Made by a program: the position numbers and the translations under genes. DNA of 64,000 nucleotides from Methylobacterium sp. DB0501 (lineage in GTDB: Bacteria > Pseudomonadota > Alphaproteobacteria > Rhizobiales > Beijerinckiaceae): positions 124,001 through 188,000 of the forward strand of contig NZ_JAAKGV010000011.1 of NCBI RefSeq assembly GCF_011043735.1, written 5' to 3'. A model generated the notes under the pieces. It was not told the origin of the DNA and ran no database searches. It worked only from the letters and a program-made list of their open reading frames with translations. The stretch's first letter is position 1; every line of letters begins with the position of its first letter. Below, piece by piece: positions 17,665 through 28,234 of the stretch.

Positions 17665-19545
17665 ATGCACTCCCAGACATCCTCCTTCGACGTGATCGTC
17701 GTGGGCGGCGGGCATGCGGGCGCCGAGGCGGCCGCGGCTGCCGCCCGTTACGGGGCCCGCACCGCCCTCGTCACTCATCGCCGCGATACGCTCGGGGCGA
17801 TGTCGTGCAACCCGGCCATCGGTGGTCTGGGCAAGGGCCATCTCGTGCGCGAGGTCGATGCCCTCGACGGGTTGATGGGCCGGGTCGCCGACCGCGCCGG
17901 AATCCAGTTCCGCCTGCTCAATCGCCGCAAGGGTCCCGCGGTCCGTGGGCCGCGCACACAGGCCGACCGCAAGCTCTATGCCCGCGCGATGCAGGCGGCC
18001 CTGGCCGAGACCGCGAACCTGACGATCGTCGAGGGTGAGGTCGCGGACCTCACGGTTCTCGACGGCCGGATCGGCGGCGCCGTCCTGGCCGATGGGCGCG
18101 CCCTCCCCTGTCGCGCCGTCGTCCTTACCACCGGTACGTTCCTGCGCGGGCTGATCCATATCGGCGAGGTGACGATCCCGGCCGGTCGAATGGGCGAAGG
18201 TCCGGCGCTCGGCCTGTCTGCAACCCTCGACCGGTACGGATTCGGCCTCGGTCGCCTGAAGACCGGGACGCCCCCGCGCCTCGACGGTCGCACCATCGAC
18301 TGGCATGGCATCGACAAGCAGGCAGCCGATGACGAGCCGGTGCCGTTCTCGACCCTGACCGAGCGCATCACCACGCCCCAGGTCGAATGCGGCGTCACCC
18401 GCACGACCCACACCGCGCATGACCTGATCCGTGCGAACCTGCATCGCTCGGCGATGTATTCCGGCGGTATCACCAGCCGCGGACCGCGCTACTGCCCATC
18501 GATCGAGGACAAGGTCGTCCGCTTCGGAGACCGAGACGGCCACCAGATCTTCCTCGAGCCGGAAGGCCTCGACGACCCGACGGTCTATCCGAACGGTATC
18601 TCGACCTCCCTGCCGGAGGAGGTCCAGCGCGGAATCGTTCGCCTGCTGCCGGGCTGCGAACGCGCCGTGATCCTGCGTCCGGGCTATGCGATCGAGTACG
18701 ATTACGTCGATCCGCGTGAGCTCGACCCGACCTTGCAGACCCGCCGCATCGCCGGCCTGTTCCTGGCCGGTCAGATCAACGGCACGACCGGCTACGAGGA
18801 GGCGGCGGGCCAGGGATTGGTCGCCGGTCTGAACGCCGCCCGATCGGCTGGGAGCGCCGATCTCGCGGTCTTCGATCGGGCCGAATCCTATCTCGGCGTG
18901 ATGATCGACGACCTCGTGACCCACGGGGTCAGCGAGCCGTACCGCATGTTCACGTCGCGCTCGGAATACCGGCTGAGTCTGCGGGTCGATAATGCCGACG
19001 AGCGCCTGACCGGTCGTGGTCTTGCCCTCGGCTGCGTCTCCGCGTTCCGGGCCGCGCACGATGCCGGTCGGCGGGCGGCCTTGCAGCAGGCGCGGCGGAT
19101 GCTCGATGAGTTGAGCCTGACCCCGACCGAGGCGCAGCGCCATGGGATCGCCCTCAACCGCGACGGTATCCGCCGCTCGGCATTCCAGCTGCTCTCTTAC
19201 CCGGAGATCACCTGGGATTGCCTCGCGGCGGTATGGCCGCAGCTTGCCGGCGTCCCCCCTGCCCTCGCCGACCGACTCTGCACCGATGCGACCTACGCGG
19301 TCTATCTCGACCGCCAGCAGGCTGACATCGCTGCCTTCCGGCGCGACGAGGCGGTGACGCTGCCGGCTCGGCTTGATTACGGCAGCATCGCCGGTCTGTC
19401 GAACGAGCTGCGGTTGAAGCTCGACAAGGTCCGTCCTCTGACCCTCGGCCAGGCCGCCCGGATTGAAGGAGTGACACCAGCCGCCCTCACGCTCCTCGCC
19501 GCCCACGCTCGCCGTCAAGCCCCCGCGCAGGTTCCCGCCGAATGA
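17665..19545 (+). CDS. mnmG: tRNA uridine-5-carboxymethylaminomethyl modification enzyme MnmG
   Basis: The 626-residue FAD protein is the partner of MnmE. The dinucleotide motif VVGGGHAGAEAA lies at residues ~12-23, followed by the family signature MSCNPAIGGLGKGHLVREVDALDG (in two parts MSCNPAIGGLGKG and HLVREVDALDG), TGTFLRG, GRLKTGTPPRLDG and the C-terminal GTTGYEEAAGQGL. All expected blocks are present. It starts 87 bp after mnmE; the spacer holds a parS site. The stop overlaps the rsmG start (ATGA). Confidence 0.97.
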   Translation: MHSQTSSFDVIVVGGGHAGAEAAAAAARYGARTALVTHRRDTLGAMSCNPAIGGLGKGHLVREVDALDGLMGRVADRAGIQFRLLNRRKGPAVRGPRTQADRKLYARAMQAALAETANLTIVEGEVADLTVLDGRIGGAVLADGRALPCRAVVLTTGTFLRGLIHIGEVTIPAGRMGEGPALGLSATLDRYGFGLGRLKTGTPPRLDGRTIDWHGIDKQAADDEPVPFSTLTERITTPQVECGVTRTTHTAHDLIRANLHRSAMYSGGITSRGPRYCPSIEDKVVRFGDRDGHQIFLEPEGLDDPTVYPNGISTSLPEEVQRGIVRLLPGCERAVILRPGYAIEYDYVDPRELDPTLQTRRIAGLFLAGQINGTTGYEEAAGQGLVAGLNAARSAGSADLAVFDRAESYLGVMIDDLVTHGVSEPYRMFTSRSEYRLSLRVDNADERLTGRGLALGCVSAFRAAHDAGRRAALQQARRMLDELSLTPTEAQRHGIALNRDGIRRSAFQLLSYPEITWDCLAAVWPQLAGVPPALADRLCTDATYAVYLDRQQADIAAFRRDEAVTLPARLDYGSIAGLSNELRLKLDKVRPLTLGQAARIEGVTPAALTLLAAHARRQAPAQVPAE

Positions 19546-20179
19546 CGACCCAGGCTCCCGGCCGCGACACCGTTCTGCGCGACGCCGGCGTTTCACGTGA
19601 AACAGCGGCAGCCCTCGACCTCTACGTGGCGCAGCTCACCCGTTGGCAGTCGATCAAGAACCTCGTCGGGCCCTCGACCCTCGCCGAGGTCTGGCGCCGC
19701 CATATCGCCGACTCGCTGCAGCTCCTGGCACTCGCTCCCGAGGCGACGCGCTGGCTCGATCTCGGCAGCGGTGCCGGCATTCCGGGCCTGATCCTGGCGA
19801 TCGCTGGCCGCGAGCGACCGGGCTTCCGGGTCGATCTGGTGGAGAGCAACGGCCGCAAGGGTGCGTTCTTGCAGGAGACAGCTCGCCTCACCGGCGCGCC
19901 CGCCCGCATCCACGTCGCCCGGATCGAGACGGTGATCGAGCGCTTCACTGATTCGCAGGTCGTGACCGCCCGAGCCCTTGCGCCCCTCTCCCAGCTCCTC
20001 GCCTGGACCCAACCCCTGTTGAAAAATGGTGCCACAGGGCTTTTTCCCAAAGGGCGTGATGTCTTAACCGAATTGACCGATGCGGAGGAAAGGTGGAGAT
20101 TTACCGCGGATCTGATCCCGAGCCGGACCGATTCTGAGGCCAGAATCGTCCGCGTCTCCACAGCGAGCGGCCTTCTCCC

Positions 20180-20183
<4 letters not shown>
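19542..20183 (+). CDS. rsmG: 16S rRNA (guanine527-N7)-methyltransferase RsmG
   Basis: The 213-residue SAM-dependent enzyme methylates G527 of 16S rRNA. The SAM-binding loop WLDLGSGAGIPGLILAI is clear. The N-terminal stretch GVSRETAAALD is encoded partly by a parS palindrome. ATG at 19542 overlaps the mnmG stop, and its own stop overlaps the parA start, so three genes are translationally linked. Confidence 0.95.
19589..19604. promoter_or_regulatory. parS site inside rsmG
   Basis: CGTTTCACGTGAAACA matches the parS consensus in 15 of 16 positions, the best copy in the window. It lies 48 bp inside rsmG and about 1.5 kb before parB. Confidence 0.9.
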
Positions 20184-21028
<845 letters not shown>

Positions 21029-21052
21029 GCCGCATCAGGGAGTCACGAGAGG

Positions 21053-21949
21053 ATGAAGGGTATGGCGGAGGAGGGAGCGCGGCCGCGCCTCGGGCGAGGT
21101 CTGGCGGCGCTGATCGGCGATTTCGGCGAGGAGACCCCTGCCGCTCCGGAGAAGCCGAAGGCCGGCCAGCGACGGGTGCCGATCGAGTTCCTGCGGCCGA
21201 ACCCACGCAACCCGCGTCGCCACTTCGCCGAGACCGAGCTCGAGGAATTATCGGCTTCGATTCGGACCCGCGGGGTGATTCAGCCGATCGTCGTGCGGGC
21301 GCTGGCGAATCTGCCGGACGCGTTCGAGATCGTTGCCGGCGAGCGGCGCTGGCGCGCAGCGCAGCGGGCCGGGCTGCATGAAGTGCCGGTGGTCACGGTC
21401 GAGATCGACGACCGGACCTCGCTCGAATATGCCATCCTGGAGAACGTCCAGCGCGCCGATCTCAACGCCATCGAGGAGGCGGCGGGCTACGAGCGGCTGA
21501 TGAGCGAGTTCCGCTACACCCAGACCGAGCTCGCCGAGATCATCGGCAAGAGCCGCAGCCATCTTGCCAATACCTTGCGCCTGCTGCAATTGCCGCCGAG
21601 CGTGCAGGATCACGTCATTGCCGGCAGCCTCACCGCCGGGCATGCCCGCGCGCTCCTGTCGGTCAAGGACCCGGACGGTATTGCCCGCCGGGTGATCGAG
21701 GATGGGATGACGGTGCGCGAGGTCGAGGCGCTCGCTGCCGGCGAGCAGGCCGGCACCGGCCCGCGTCCCGGCCGGCCGCGTAAAAGCCCGGTCGAGAAGG
21801 ATGCGGATACCCGTGCCCTGGAGCGGCGCCTGGAGGATGCGCTCGGCGTCGCGGTGTCGATCGAGGCCAAGGGCGGCGGCGGCGAGGTGCGGCTGCGCTA
21901 TGCCAGCCTCGATCAGCTCGATGGGCTGTGCCGGCGCCTGGAGATGTAG
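21053..21949 (+). CDS. parB: Chromosome-partitioning protein ParB
   Basis: The 298-residue CTP-dependent DNA clamp binds parS. The N-terminal RPRLGRGLAALIGD segment (ParA-activating), box I and II (PNPRNPRRHF, IVAGERRWRAA), ENVQRADLNAIEEA and the HTH with KSRSHLANTLRLLQLP are all present; the C-terminal dimerisation domain ends at EM. A second ATG at 21062 is a possible start. It follows parA by 24 bp and is the last gene of the row. Confidence 0.96.
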   Translation: MKGMAEEGARPRLGRGLAALIGDFGEETPAAPEKPKAGQRRVPIEFLRPNPRNPRRHFAETELEELSASIRTRGVIQPIVVRALANLPDAFEIVAGERRWRAAQRAGLHEVPVVTVEIDDRTSLEYAILENVQRADLNAIEEAAGYERLMSEFRYTQTELAEIIGKSRSHLANTLRLLQLPPSVQDHVIAGSLTAGHARALLSVKDPDGIARRVIEDGMTVREVEALAAGEQAGTGPRPGRPRKSPVEKDADTRALERRLEDALGVAVSIEAKGGGGEVRLRYASLDQLDGLCRRLEM

Positions 21950-21957
21950 GACGATGC

Positions 21958-21976
21958 GGCCGGGCTTTGCCCGGCC
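21958..21976. terminator. Bidirectional hairpin between parB and holA
   Basis: A perfect 8-bp stem, GGCCGGGC and GCCCGGCC, with loop TTT lies in the 45-bp spacer between the convergent parB and holA stops. No T-tract is seen. Confidence 0.5.
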
Positions 21977-21994
21977 TCGAGTAGGGCAGGGGGA

Positions 21995-23023
21995 TCAGCC
22001 CCGCCTTGCGGCCTCGTTGGCGAGGCGCAGGAAGAGATCACCGGCGATCGCGTGCGAGAAGTCGCCGCCGGCGCGGCGGGCATTGAGGACCGCCTCCTGC
22101 AGCAGAGCCACCGCCCGGCGCAACGAAGCCGGGCTCCAGCGGGCGAGCTGCGTCTCGACGATCCGCTGGCGGCGGAAATGCAGGCCGCGCCAGCCCGCCA
22201 CCATCGCACTCGGGCTCTTGCCCTCGCCGTCGAGGCGGGTCGCGAGCAGGGTTAGGGCGTGGCGCAGGGCGCCGCCCAGCATCACCGAGGCGTCCATGCC
22301 CTCGATTTGGAAGCGGCGATAGCTGCGCTCGGTCTCGGCGATCCGGCCCGCGAAGGCGGCATCGATCAGGGCGTTGAGCATCGAGCCCGACACGTCGCTG
22401 CCGATCGCCTCGACATCGTCGATCCCGATCTCGGCTTGGCCGCGGGCGTAGAGGGCCAGCTTCTCGATCTCGCCGAGGCTCGCCCGCCGGTCGCCGCCGA
22501 GGCTGCCGGCGAGCAGGTCGCGTGCCTCGCGGGTGATGCGTAGACTGTCGGCCCGCAAGGTCCGCTCGATCAGGTCGGCGAGGGTCCCGGCATCGTCGGG
22601 GTAGCAGGGAATCGCCAGCGCCTTGGGCGATCGCTCGCACACGACGCGCAGGGGGGCCGATTTGGCGAGGTCGCCGGCCTCGACCACGATCCGGGTATCG
22701 CCGCCCTCCTGCTTCAGCGCGGCCTCGACGGCCGGGGCGTAGTTACGGCTGCCCGGGCGCACCCAGACGGCGCGCTTACCGCCGAACAGCCCGACCGTGC
22801 CGGCCTCGTCGACGAGGCGGCCGGGATCGCTCGCCAGCACGTCGCCGTCGAGCTTCACCAGGGCGAAGGGATCGGCGGGGTCGTCGACCGCCTTCTCGGC
22901 GAGCAGGCGGGCGCGCTCGGCGACGAGGCCGGTATCGGGTCCGTAGACCAGGATCACGGCGATGCGCGGGTCGGGGCCGCGGCGCAGCAGCCCCTCGACC
23001 TCGCCGGCCTTCACGGCGGTCAT
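21995..23023 (-). CDS. holA: DNA polymerase III subunit delta
   Basis: The 342-residue clamp-loader subunit opens the beta sliding clamp. Recognisable parts are the N-terminal VILVYGPDTGLVAERARLLA, RAVWVRPGSRNYAPAVE, the SLGGDRRASLGEIEKLALY motif and a helical C-terminal collar domain. The ATG at 23023 lies 7 bp after the lptE stop, so the pair is one operon. Order lptE-holA next to leuS and parB is standard in Alphaproteobacteria. Confidence 0.92.
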   Translation of the reverse strand: MTAVKAGEVEGLLRRGPDPRIAVILVYGPDTGLVAERARLLAEKAVDDPADPFALVKLDGDVLASDPGRLVDEAGTVGLFGGKRAVWVRPGSRNYAPAVEAALKQEGGDTRIVVEAGDLAKSAPLRVVCERSPKALAIPCYPDDAGTLADLIERTLRADSLRITREARDLLAGSLGGDRRASLGEIEKLALYARGQAEIGIDDVEAIGSDVSGSMLNALIDAAFAGRIAETERSYRRFQIEGMDASVMLGGALRHALTLLATRLDGEGKSPSAMVAGWRGLHFRRQRIVETQLARWSPASLRRAVALLQEAVLNARRAGGDFSHAIAGDLFLRLANEAARRG

Positions 23024-23030
23024 GATGCCC

Positions 23031-23567
23031 TCAGGGCTGGGTCGCCAGGATCGCGGCGACGCGGGTCTTGATCTGCTCGGAGAGGAGCTTGGCCAGCCGG
23101 ATCTCGGCATCCCGGGCGGCGCGCAGGCTGGCGAAGCGCTGGGACGAGCGATCGTAGGTGGCGGTACCCTGGGCCACGCCCTCGGTGATCGTGCGGTCGC
23201 CCGACAGGGTCTGGACCTTGTAGGAGGCAACGCCGAGCAGCGTCGCCGCTTCGGCCCGGCCGGTGATCGAGCTGACGATCGGCGTCTGCACCGACTCGGT
23301 CGCCGTGAGCGTCATGCGGTACTTCTTCTCCGACGGCGTGCCGGAGCCGTCGAGATCGAAGACCAGCTCGCTGCGCAGGTAATGGCCGAGGCGCTCCTGG
23401 CCCTGGGCGGTCTTCGCCGGCTCGACCTGGATCGAGGCCAGCACCGCACTCAGCGGGGCGCCGGAGGCGGTCGGCCCGTAGAGCGGCCGGAAGCAGGCCG
23501 AGAGGCCGAGCGCCAGGGTAGCGACGAGAGTGAGGGTCCGCGCCGTCTTCGCCGTGCGGCCTGCCAT
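23031..23567 (-). CDS. lptE: LPS-assembly lipoprotein LptE
   Basis: A 178-residue outer-membrane lipoprotein that plugs LptD during lipopolysaccharide insertion. The signal peptide ends in the lipobox LSAC with Cys at about residue 25, followed by FRPLYGP, typical of LptE. The ATG at 23567 puts the signal peptide at a normal distance; the upstream in-frame ATG would add 16 unneeded residues. It is followed directly by holA. Confidence 0.85.
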   Translation of the reverse strand: MAGRTAKTARTLTLVATLALGLSACFRPLYGPTASGAPLSAVLASIQVEPAKTAQGQERLGHYLRSELVFDLDGSGTPSEKKYRMTLTATESVQTPIVSSITGRAEAATLLGVASYKVQTLSGDRTITEGVAQGTATYDRSSQRFASLRAARDAEIRLAKLLSEQIKTRVAAILATQP

Positions 23568-23784
23568 GAGGGTCCGTCCTGCCACCGCTTGCCTCTCCAC
23601 CGCTTGCCTCGTCACCGCTCCGCTGACGCGGTTACCGTTCTACCGACGTCCTGCCAAGGGGGCATGAAGAGGCCTTTCGGCCGTGCCCCTCGGGGCTTCA
23701 AGATAGGGGGGGCGATCTAAAGAATCTCTGCGGCGACAGCAGGGCCGTGCTGCTTCGAGCCGGTGAAAGACGGGGATGAAAGCG

Positions 23785-23822
23785 AGAAGGGCCCGGCGAT
23801 CGTCGGATCGCCGGGCCCTTCT
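23785..23822 (-). terminator. Long hairpin behind leuS
   Basis: A perfect 17-bp stem (AGAAGGGCCCGGCGATC at 23785-23801 with its complement at 23806-23822, loop GTCG) lies 22 bp behind the leuS stop. It separates leuS from lptE-holA. Only a weak T-rich stretch follows on the minus strand. Confidence 0.75.
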
Positions 23823-23844
23823 CTGGCAGGCAAAGATGCGTCGA

Positions 23845-26436
23845 TCAGACCACGATGTTGACGATGCGCAGCGGCACCACGATCACCTTGCGGGGAGCCT
23901 TGCCTTCCAATGCCCGCTGTACCGCCTCCAGGGACAGCACCGCCGCCTCAACCGCCGCTTGATCGGCGTCGCGCTGCACGGTGACGTCGGCGCGCTTGCG
24001 GCCGTTGATCTGCACCGGCAACGTCACGCTGTCCTCGACCAGGAGGGCGCGTTTCACCTCGGGCCAGGCGGCTTCCGCCACGAGGCCGTCCCGACCCAAC
24101 GCCGTCCAGCAGGTTTCGGCGAGGTGCGGCATCATCGGGGCGATGAGCTGCACCAGGATCTGGGTCGCCTCGCGCAGGGCGGGGGAGGGGGCGCGGCCGC
24201 GCTCGGCGTTGACCGCCTCCTGCAGGCTGTTCGCCAACTCGTAGACATGTGCGACGCAGCGGTTGAAGCGCAGGCGCTCGATATCCTCGCCGACCGCCGC
24301 CAGGGCCTTGTGGGCCGCCTTCAGCACCGCTTCGTTTTCGGCGACCGCCGGCTTTGACCCGCCCTCGGCGACCTCGCTCACCATGCGCCAGACGCGCTGC
24401 ACGAAGCGCGAGGCGCCCTGCACGCCGTCCTCGGTCCAGATCACGTCGCGCTCCGGGGGGGAGTCGGACAGCATGAACCAGCGGGCGGTGTCGGCGCCGT
24501 ACGAGGCGATGATGTCGTCGGGGTCGACCACGTTCTTCTTCGACTTCGACATCTTCTCGATCGCCCCGATGGCGATCGGCGCGTCGGTTTTCACGTGAAA
24601 CGCTTTGCGGGCGCCGTCCTCGGTCACGACCTTGACGTCGACCGGCTGCACCCAGGCCCCGGCCTCGTCGCGATAGGTCTCGTGGACCACCATCCCTTGG
24701 GTGAACAGGCCGGCGAAGGGTTCGTCGAGGCCGGCCCAACCGGTCTGGCGCATCGCCCGCATGAAGAAGCGCGAATAGAGCAGATGCAGGATCGCGTGCT
24801 CTATGCCGCCGATATACTGGTCGACCGGCAACCAGTGGTCTGCCACCGCCTTGTCGGTCGGCGCGTCGTCCAGCCACGGCGCGGTGAAGCGGGCGAAGTA
24901 CCACGACGAATCGACGAAGGTATCCATCGTGTCGGTCTCACGCCGGGCCTGCGCACCGCAGGACGGGCACGGCACGTTGCGCCAGGCCGCATCGCGCTCC
25001 AGCGGGTTGCCGGGGACGTCGAACGACACGTCCTCCGGCAGGCGCACCGGCAGGTCGGCGACCGGCACTGGCACGACGCCGCACGAGTCGCAGTGGATCA
25101 CCGGGATCGGGCAGCCCCAGTAGCGCTGACGCGAGACGCCCCAGTCGCGCAGGCGGAACTGGACCCGTCGCTTGCCAACCGAGTTGCCGTCGAGGGTCTC
25201 GGCCTCCAGGCGATCGGCGACGGCCTTGAACGCCTCGTCGGTGCTCATCCCGTCGAGGAAGCGCGAATTGATCATCCGGCCGTCGCCGTCATAGGCGGTG
25301 TCGGTGATCACGAAGCTGGCCGGGTCCTGGTCCGGCGGGCAGACGACCGGCGTGTTGCCCAGCCCGTACTTGTTGGCGAAGTCGAGGTCGCGCTGGTCAT
25401 GAGCCGGGCAGCCGAACACCGCACCGGTGCCGTACTCCATGAGCACGAAATTCGCGACGTAGACCGGCAGGGTCCAGGACGGGTCGAGAGGATGGCGCAC
25501 CGTCAAGCCCGTGTCGAAGCCGAGCTTCTCCGCGGTGTCGATCGCCGCCTGGGCGGTGCCCATGCGCCGGCACTCGGCGATGAAATCCTGCAGGGCCGGG
25601 TTGTCCGTCGCGACCGCGGCGGCAAGCGGGTGGTCGGCGGCGACCGCCAGGAACTTCGCGCCGAACAGCGTGTCGGGACGCGTCGTGTAGACCGTGACTT
25701 CGCGGGCCGCGCCCTCGGGCGCGCGCTCGAGGGCGAAGCGCAGCTCCAGCCCCTCCGAGCGGCCGATCCAGTTGCGCTGCATCAGCCGGACCTTCTCCGG
25801 CCAGCGTTCCAGCGTGTCGAGCCGGTCGTCGAGGTCCTGGGCGAAGTCGGTGATCTTGAAGAACCACTGGGTCAGCTCGCGCTGCTCGACGAGCGCGCCG
25901 GAGCGCCAGCCGCGCCCGTCGATCACCTGCTCGTTGGCGAGCACGGTGTGGTCGACCGGATCCCAGTTCACCTTGGCGGTGCGGCGCGAGACCAGCCCGG
26001 CCTTCAGGAAGTCCAGGAACATCCGCTGCTGATGCTTGTAGTATTCAGGATCGCAGGTCGCGATCTCGCGGCTCCAGTCCAGCGACAGGCCCATCGATTG
26101 CAGCTGCGCCCGCATCGTCGCGATGTTGGCGTAGGTCCAGTCCCGCGGGTTGACCTTGTTCTGCATCGCGGCGTTCTCGGCCGGCAGGCCGAAGGCATCC
26201 CAGCCCATCGGATGCAGGACGTTGAAGCCCTTGGCGCGCTTGTAGCGGGCCACCACATCGCCCATGGCGTAGTTGCGCACGTGGCCCATGTGGATGCGCC
26301 CCGACGGATAGGGGAACATCTCGAGCACGTAGTATTTCGGGCGCGGATCGTCGTTGCGGGTGCGAAAAATCTCCCGCTCGGCCCACACCTGCTGCCAGTG
26401 GGGCTCGGAATCCTTCGCGTTGTAACGTTCGGCCAT
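23845..26436 (-). CDS. leuS: Leucyl-tRNA synthetase
   Basis: The 863-residue class I synthetase has HMGH (residues 49-52) as HIGH motif, the editing domain (TTRPDTLFGAKFLAVAADH), the zinc-type CDSCG and CPSCGA cysteines, and EKMSKSKKNVVDP as KMSKS loop (~627-631). Full length and intact. A parS-like palindrome is embedded in its coding sequence. It is divergent from the YggS-type gene. Confidence 0.97.
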   Translation of the reverse strand: MAERYNAKDSEPHWQQVWAEREIFRTRNDDPRPKYYVLEMFPYPSGRIHMGHVRNYAMGDVVARYKRAKGFNVLHPMGWDAFGLPAENAAMQNKVNPRDWTYANIATMRAQLQSMGLSLDWSREIATCDPEYYKHQQRMFLDFLKAGLVSRRTAKVNWDPVDHTVLANEQVIDGRGWRSGALVEQRELTQWFFKITDFAQDLDDRLDTLERWPEKVRLMQRNWIGRSEGLELRFALERAPEGAAREVTVYTTRPDTLFGAKFLAVAADHPLAAAVATDNPALQDFIAECRRMGTAQAAIDTAEKLGFDTGLTVRHPLDPSWTLPVYVANFVLMEYGTGAVFGCPAHDQRDLDFANKYGLGNTPVVCPPDQDPASFVITDTAYDGDGRMINSRFLDGMSTDEAFKAVADRLEAETLDGNSVGKRRVQFRLRDWGVSRQRYWGCPIPVIHCDSCGVVPVPVADLPVRLPEDVSFDVPGNPLERDAAWRNVPCPSCGAQARRETDTMDTFVDSSWYFARFTAPWLDDAPTDKAVADHWLPVDQYIGGIEHAILHLLYSRFFMRAMRQTGWAGLDEPFAGLFTQGMVVHETYRDEAGAWVQPVDVKVVTEDGARKAFHVKTDAPIAIGAIEKMSKSKKNVVDPDDIIASYGADTARWFMLSDSPPERDVIWTEDGVQGASRFVQRVWRMVSEVAEGGSKPAVAENEAVLKAAHKALAAVGEDIERLRFNRCVAHVYELANSLQEAVNAERGRAPSPALREATQILVQLIAPMMPHLAETCWTALGRDGLVAEAAWPEVKRALLVEDSVTLPVQINGRKRADVTVQRDADQAAVEAAVLSLEAVQRALEGKAPRKVIVVPLRIVNIVV
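24587..24602. promoter_or_regulatory. parS-like site inside leuS
   Basis: GTTTTCACGTGAAACG, identical to the site before mnmG, lies within the leuS coding region where it encodes part of KAFHVKTD. The core TTTCACGTGAAA is intact. Confidence 0.75.
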
Positions 26437-26604
26437 GGGCGGCGTCTTTGCGACCGGTCGGCGCCGGCGCCGTGAGCACCGGCGGCAGGGATGAAAGGGA
26501 AAACGTCACGGCCGCAAACGGTTGAGCTTGCTCGGCGCGGCGCCGGCGGACTAGGACACGGTTTGGTCCCGAGGGTCAACCAATCTAGCGGAGAGGCGCC
26601 GGTC

Positions 26605-27288
26605 ATGATCGACCCGCAGACCGTCACGTCGAATCTGGCCGAAGTGCGCGACGCCATCGCCCGGGCAGCCGAGGACAGCGAGCGCGATCCCGCGGGCGTC
26701 GCGCTGATCGCCGTCTCGAAGACGATTCCGCCGGAGGGCATCCGGCCGGCGCTAGAAGCCGGCCAGCGTTTGTTCGGCGAGAACTACGTCCAGGAGGCGA
26801 AAGCCAAGTGGCCCTCTCTCCGCGCGGAGGCGGAGGGCGTCGAACTTCACCTGATCGGCCCATTGCAATCGAACAAGGCCCGCGAGGCCGTCGAGCTGTT
26901 CGACGTGATCCATACCCTCGACAGAACCTCGCTCGCCGCGGCGCTCGCGAAGGAGATCCAGCGCAGCGGCCGGCATCCGGCCCTGCTGGTCCAGGTCAAT
27001 ACCGGCGAGGAGCCGCAGAAGGGCGGCGTGGCGCCGGGCGCGGTCGACGCCTTCCTACGCGAATGCGCAGAGACGCACGGGCTAACCGTCTCGGGGCTGA
27101 TGTGCATCCCGCCGGCGGAGGACCCGCCCTCGGCGCATTTCGGCCTGCTGGCGGCGATCGCTCGCCGCCACGCCCTGCCGATCCTGTCGATGGGGATGAG
27201 CGCCGACTATCCGGCGGCGATCCAGGCAGGCGCGACCCATGTGCGGGTCGGCAGTGCCATCTTCGGGGCACGCCAGCCGAAAGGGTAA
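26605..27288 (+). CDS. YggS/PROSC family PLP homeostasis protein
   Basis: The 227-residue single-domain TIM-barrel protein binds pyridoxal phosphate but has no proven enzymatic activity; it keeps free PLP and some amino-acid pools in balance. The PLP lysine is in AVSKTIPPEGI (Lys39), followed by FGENYVQEAKAKW, HLIGPLQSNKAREAV, LVQVNTGEEPQKGG and GMSADYPAAIQAGATHVRVG. The ATG at 26605 has GGAGAGGC upstream. Divergent from leuS. Confidence 0.94.
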   Translation: MIDPQTVTSNLAEVRDAIARAAEDSERDPAGVALIAVSKTIPPEGIRPALEAGQRLFGENYVQEAKAKWPSLRAEAEGVELHLIGPLQSNKAREAVELFDVIHTLDRTSLAAALAKEIQRSGRHPALLVQVNTGEEPQKGGVAPGAVDAFLRECAETHGLTVSGLMCIPPAEDPPSAHFGLLAAIARRHALPILSMGMSADYPAAIQAGATHVRVGSAIFGARQPKG

Positions 27289-27310
27289 CGCGCCGTCGTT
27301 GGATCTCGCG

Positions 27311-27511
27311 TCAGTTCGCGTGCAGGCAGCGGATCTCCTCCCGCGCCTGCTCCAGGAAGCGGACCCGGTCCTCGTCCGTCAGCAGAACGGGTGAATTCGG
27401 CAGCCCGTCCCGGTAGCGGGCGGAGCTGTCCCAGAGAGTGCCGCGGGCGCCCTCCGCGGCGTGGATCTGTCGTGCGCGTACGATCTCGGTCGCGGTGTAG
27501 GCGTCGAGCAT
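27311..27511 (-). CDS. Small conserved-type protein, hypothetical
   Basis: A 66-residue soluble protein (MLDAYTATEIVRARQIHAAE ... LLTDEDRVRFLEQAREEIRC). GGGAGAG lies 5 bp upstream of the ATG at 27511, which favours this start over longer frames. It is rich in charged residues and probably helical. Function unknown. Confidence 0.6.
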   Translation of the reverse strand: MLDAYTATEIVRARQIHAAEGARGTLWDSSARYRDGLPNSPVLLTDEDRVRFLEQAREEIRCLHAN

Positions 27512-27700
27512 GCGTCTCTCCCTGCGTCCGATGAGGCTTTTGTGTGGCAGTCGGACCCTAGCGCATGTTTTCGCGGGATGCGAGCGTGGTAGCGTTACCA
27601 AAATGAAAGATGTTATTGTGCCTTGCAGCATCACGAATCGAGAACATTTTTCGCGATCCGCCCGCTGGAACGGGGAAGACCTTGCTCAGCAAGACCATTC

Positions 27701-28234
27701 TTAGATCGTGAGGCGGGTGCCGGGGCCGAGGCGGCGCAGGAGCCGGATCAAGTCGGGGCGGCGCAGCGCGACGCAGCCCTCGGTGGGTTTGAAGCCCGGG
27801 CGGGCGACGTGCAGGAAGATCGCGCTGCCATGCCCGCGCCGGATCGGGCCGCGATTGTAGTCGAGGTCGATCACGAGGTCGTAGAGCCCGTCGTCGCGCC
27901 AGAGGTTCTCGGCGCTGATGCCGGGCGCGGGCAGGGGGATGGGGCGGTTGTAGCGCCGGTCGCGCGGGTCGTCGCACCAGCCGTCGCCCGGGCGAATGCG
28001 GCGCAGGGGGAGGGCGGTCGGGGGCCGGGTCCCGAGCCGGTCCGGCCGGTAGAAGCCGCCGCGCAGGCGGAACGTGCCCCGGGGCGAGGCGCCGTCGCCT
28101 TCGCGCTTGGTGCGGGTCTGGCCGCCCTTGCCGAGGGCGCAGGGGACCAGGACCGGGCCGGCGATCAGCGTGCCGCGGCGGCGGTCGAGGGGATTCGGGC
28201 GGACCCGCAGATGCGGGAGGGTGGTGCGCTTCAT
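27701..28234 (-). CDS. L,D-transpeptidase family protein
   Basis: A 177-residue YkuD-fold protein. The active-site region reads GSAIFLHVARPGFKPTEGCV with the catalytic cysteine at about residue 154 and His in FLHV; earlier are TPRGTF-like SPRGTFRLRGGFYRPDR and DLVIDLDYNRGP. Such proteins make 3-3 or lipoprotein links to peptidoglycan. No signal peptide or membrane anchor is evident from the ATG at 28234, as is common in this small Hyphomicrobiales subgroup (DUF2778/YkuD-like), so localisation is unsure. Confidence 0.8.
   Translation of the reverse strand: MKRTTLPHLRVRPNPLDRRRGTLIAGPVLVPCALGKGGQTRTKREGDGASPRGTFRLRGGFYRPDRLGTRPPTALPLRRIRPGDGWCDDPRDRRYNRPIPLPAPGISAENLWRDDGLYDLVIDLDYNRGPIRRGHGSAIFLHVARPGFKPTEGCVALRRPDLIRLLRRLGPGTRLTI

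Noticed and set aside
17554..19596. 680-codon open frame opposite mnmG
   Set aside because: It mirrors the full mnmG gene; the long frame is a by-product of GC-rich third positions and has no known motif.
24595..26475. 626-codon open frame opposite leuS
   Set aside because: Antisense shadow of an intact leuS; Arg/Gly/Val/His-rich without domains.
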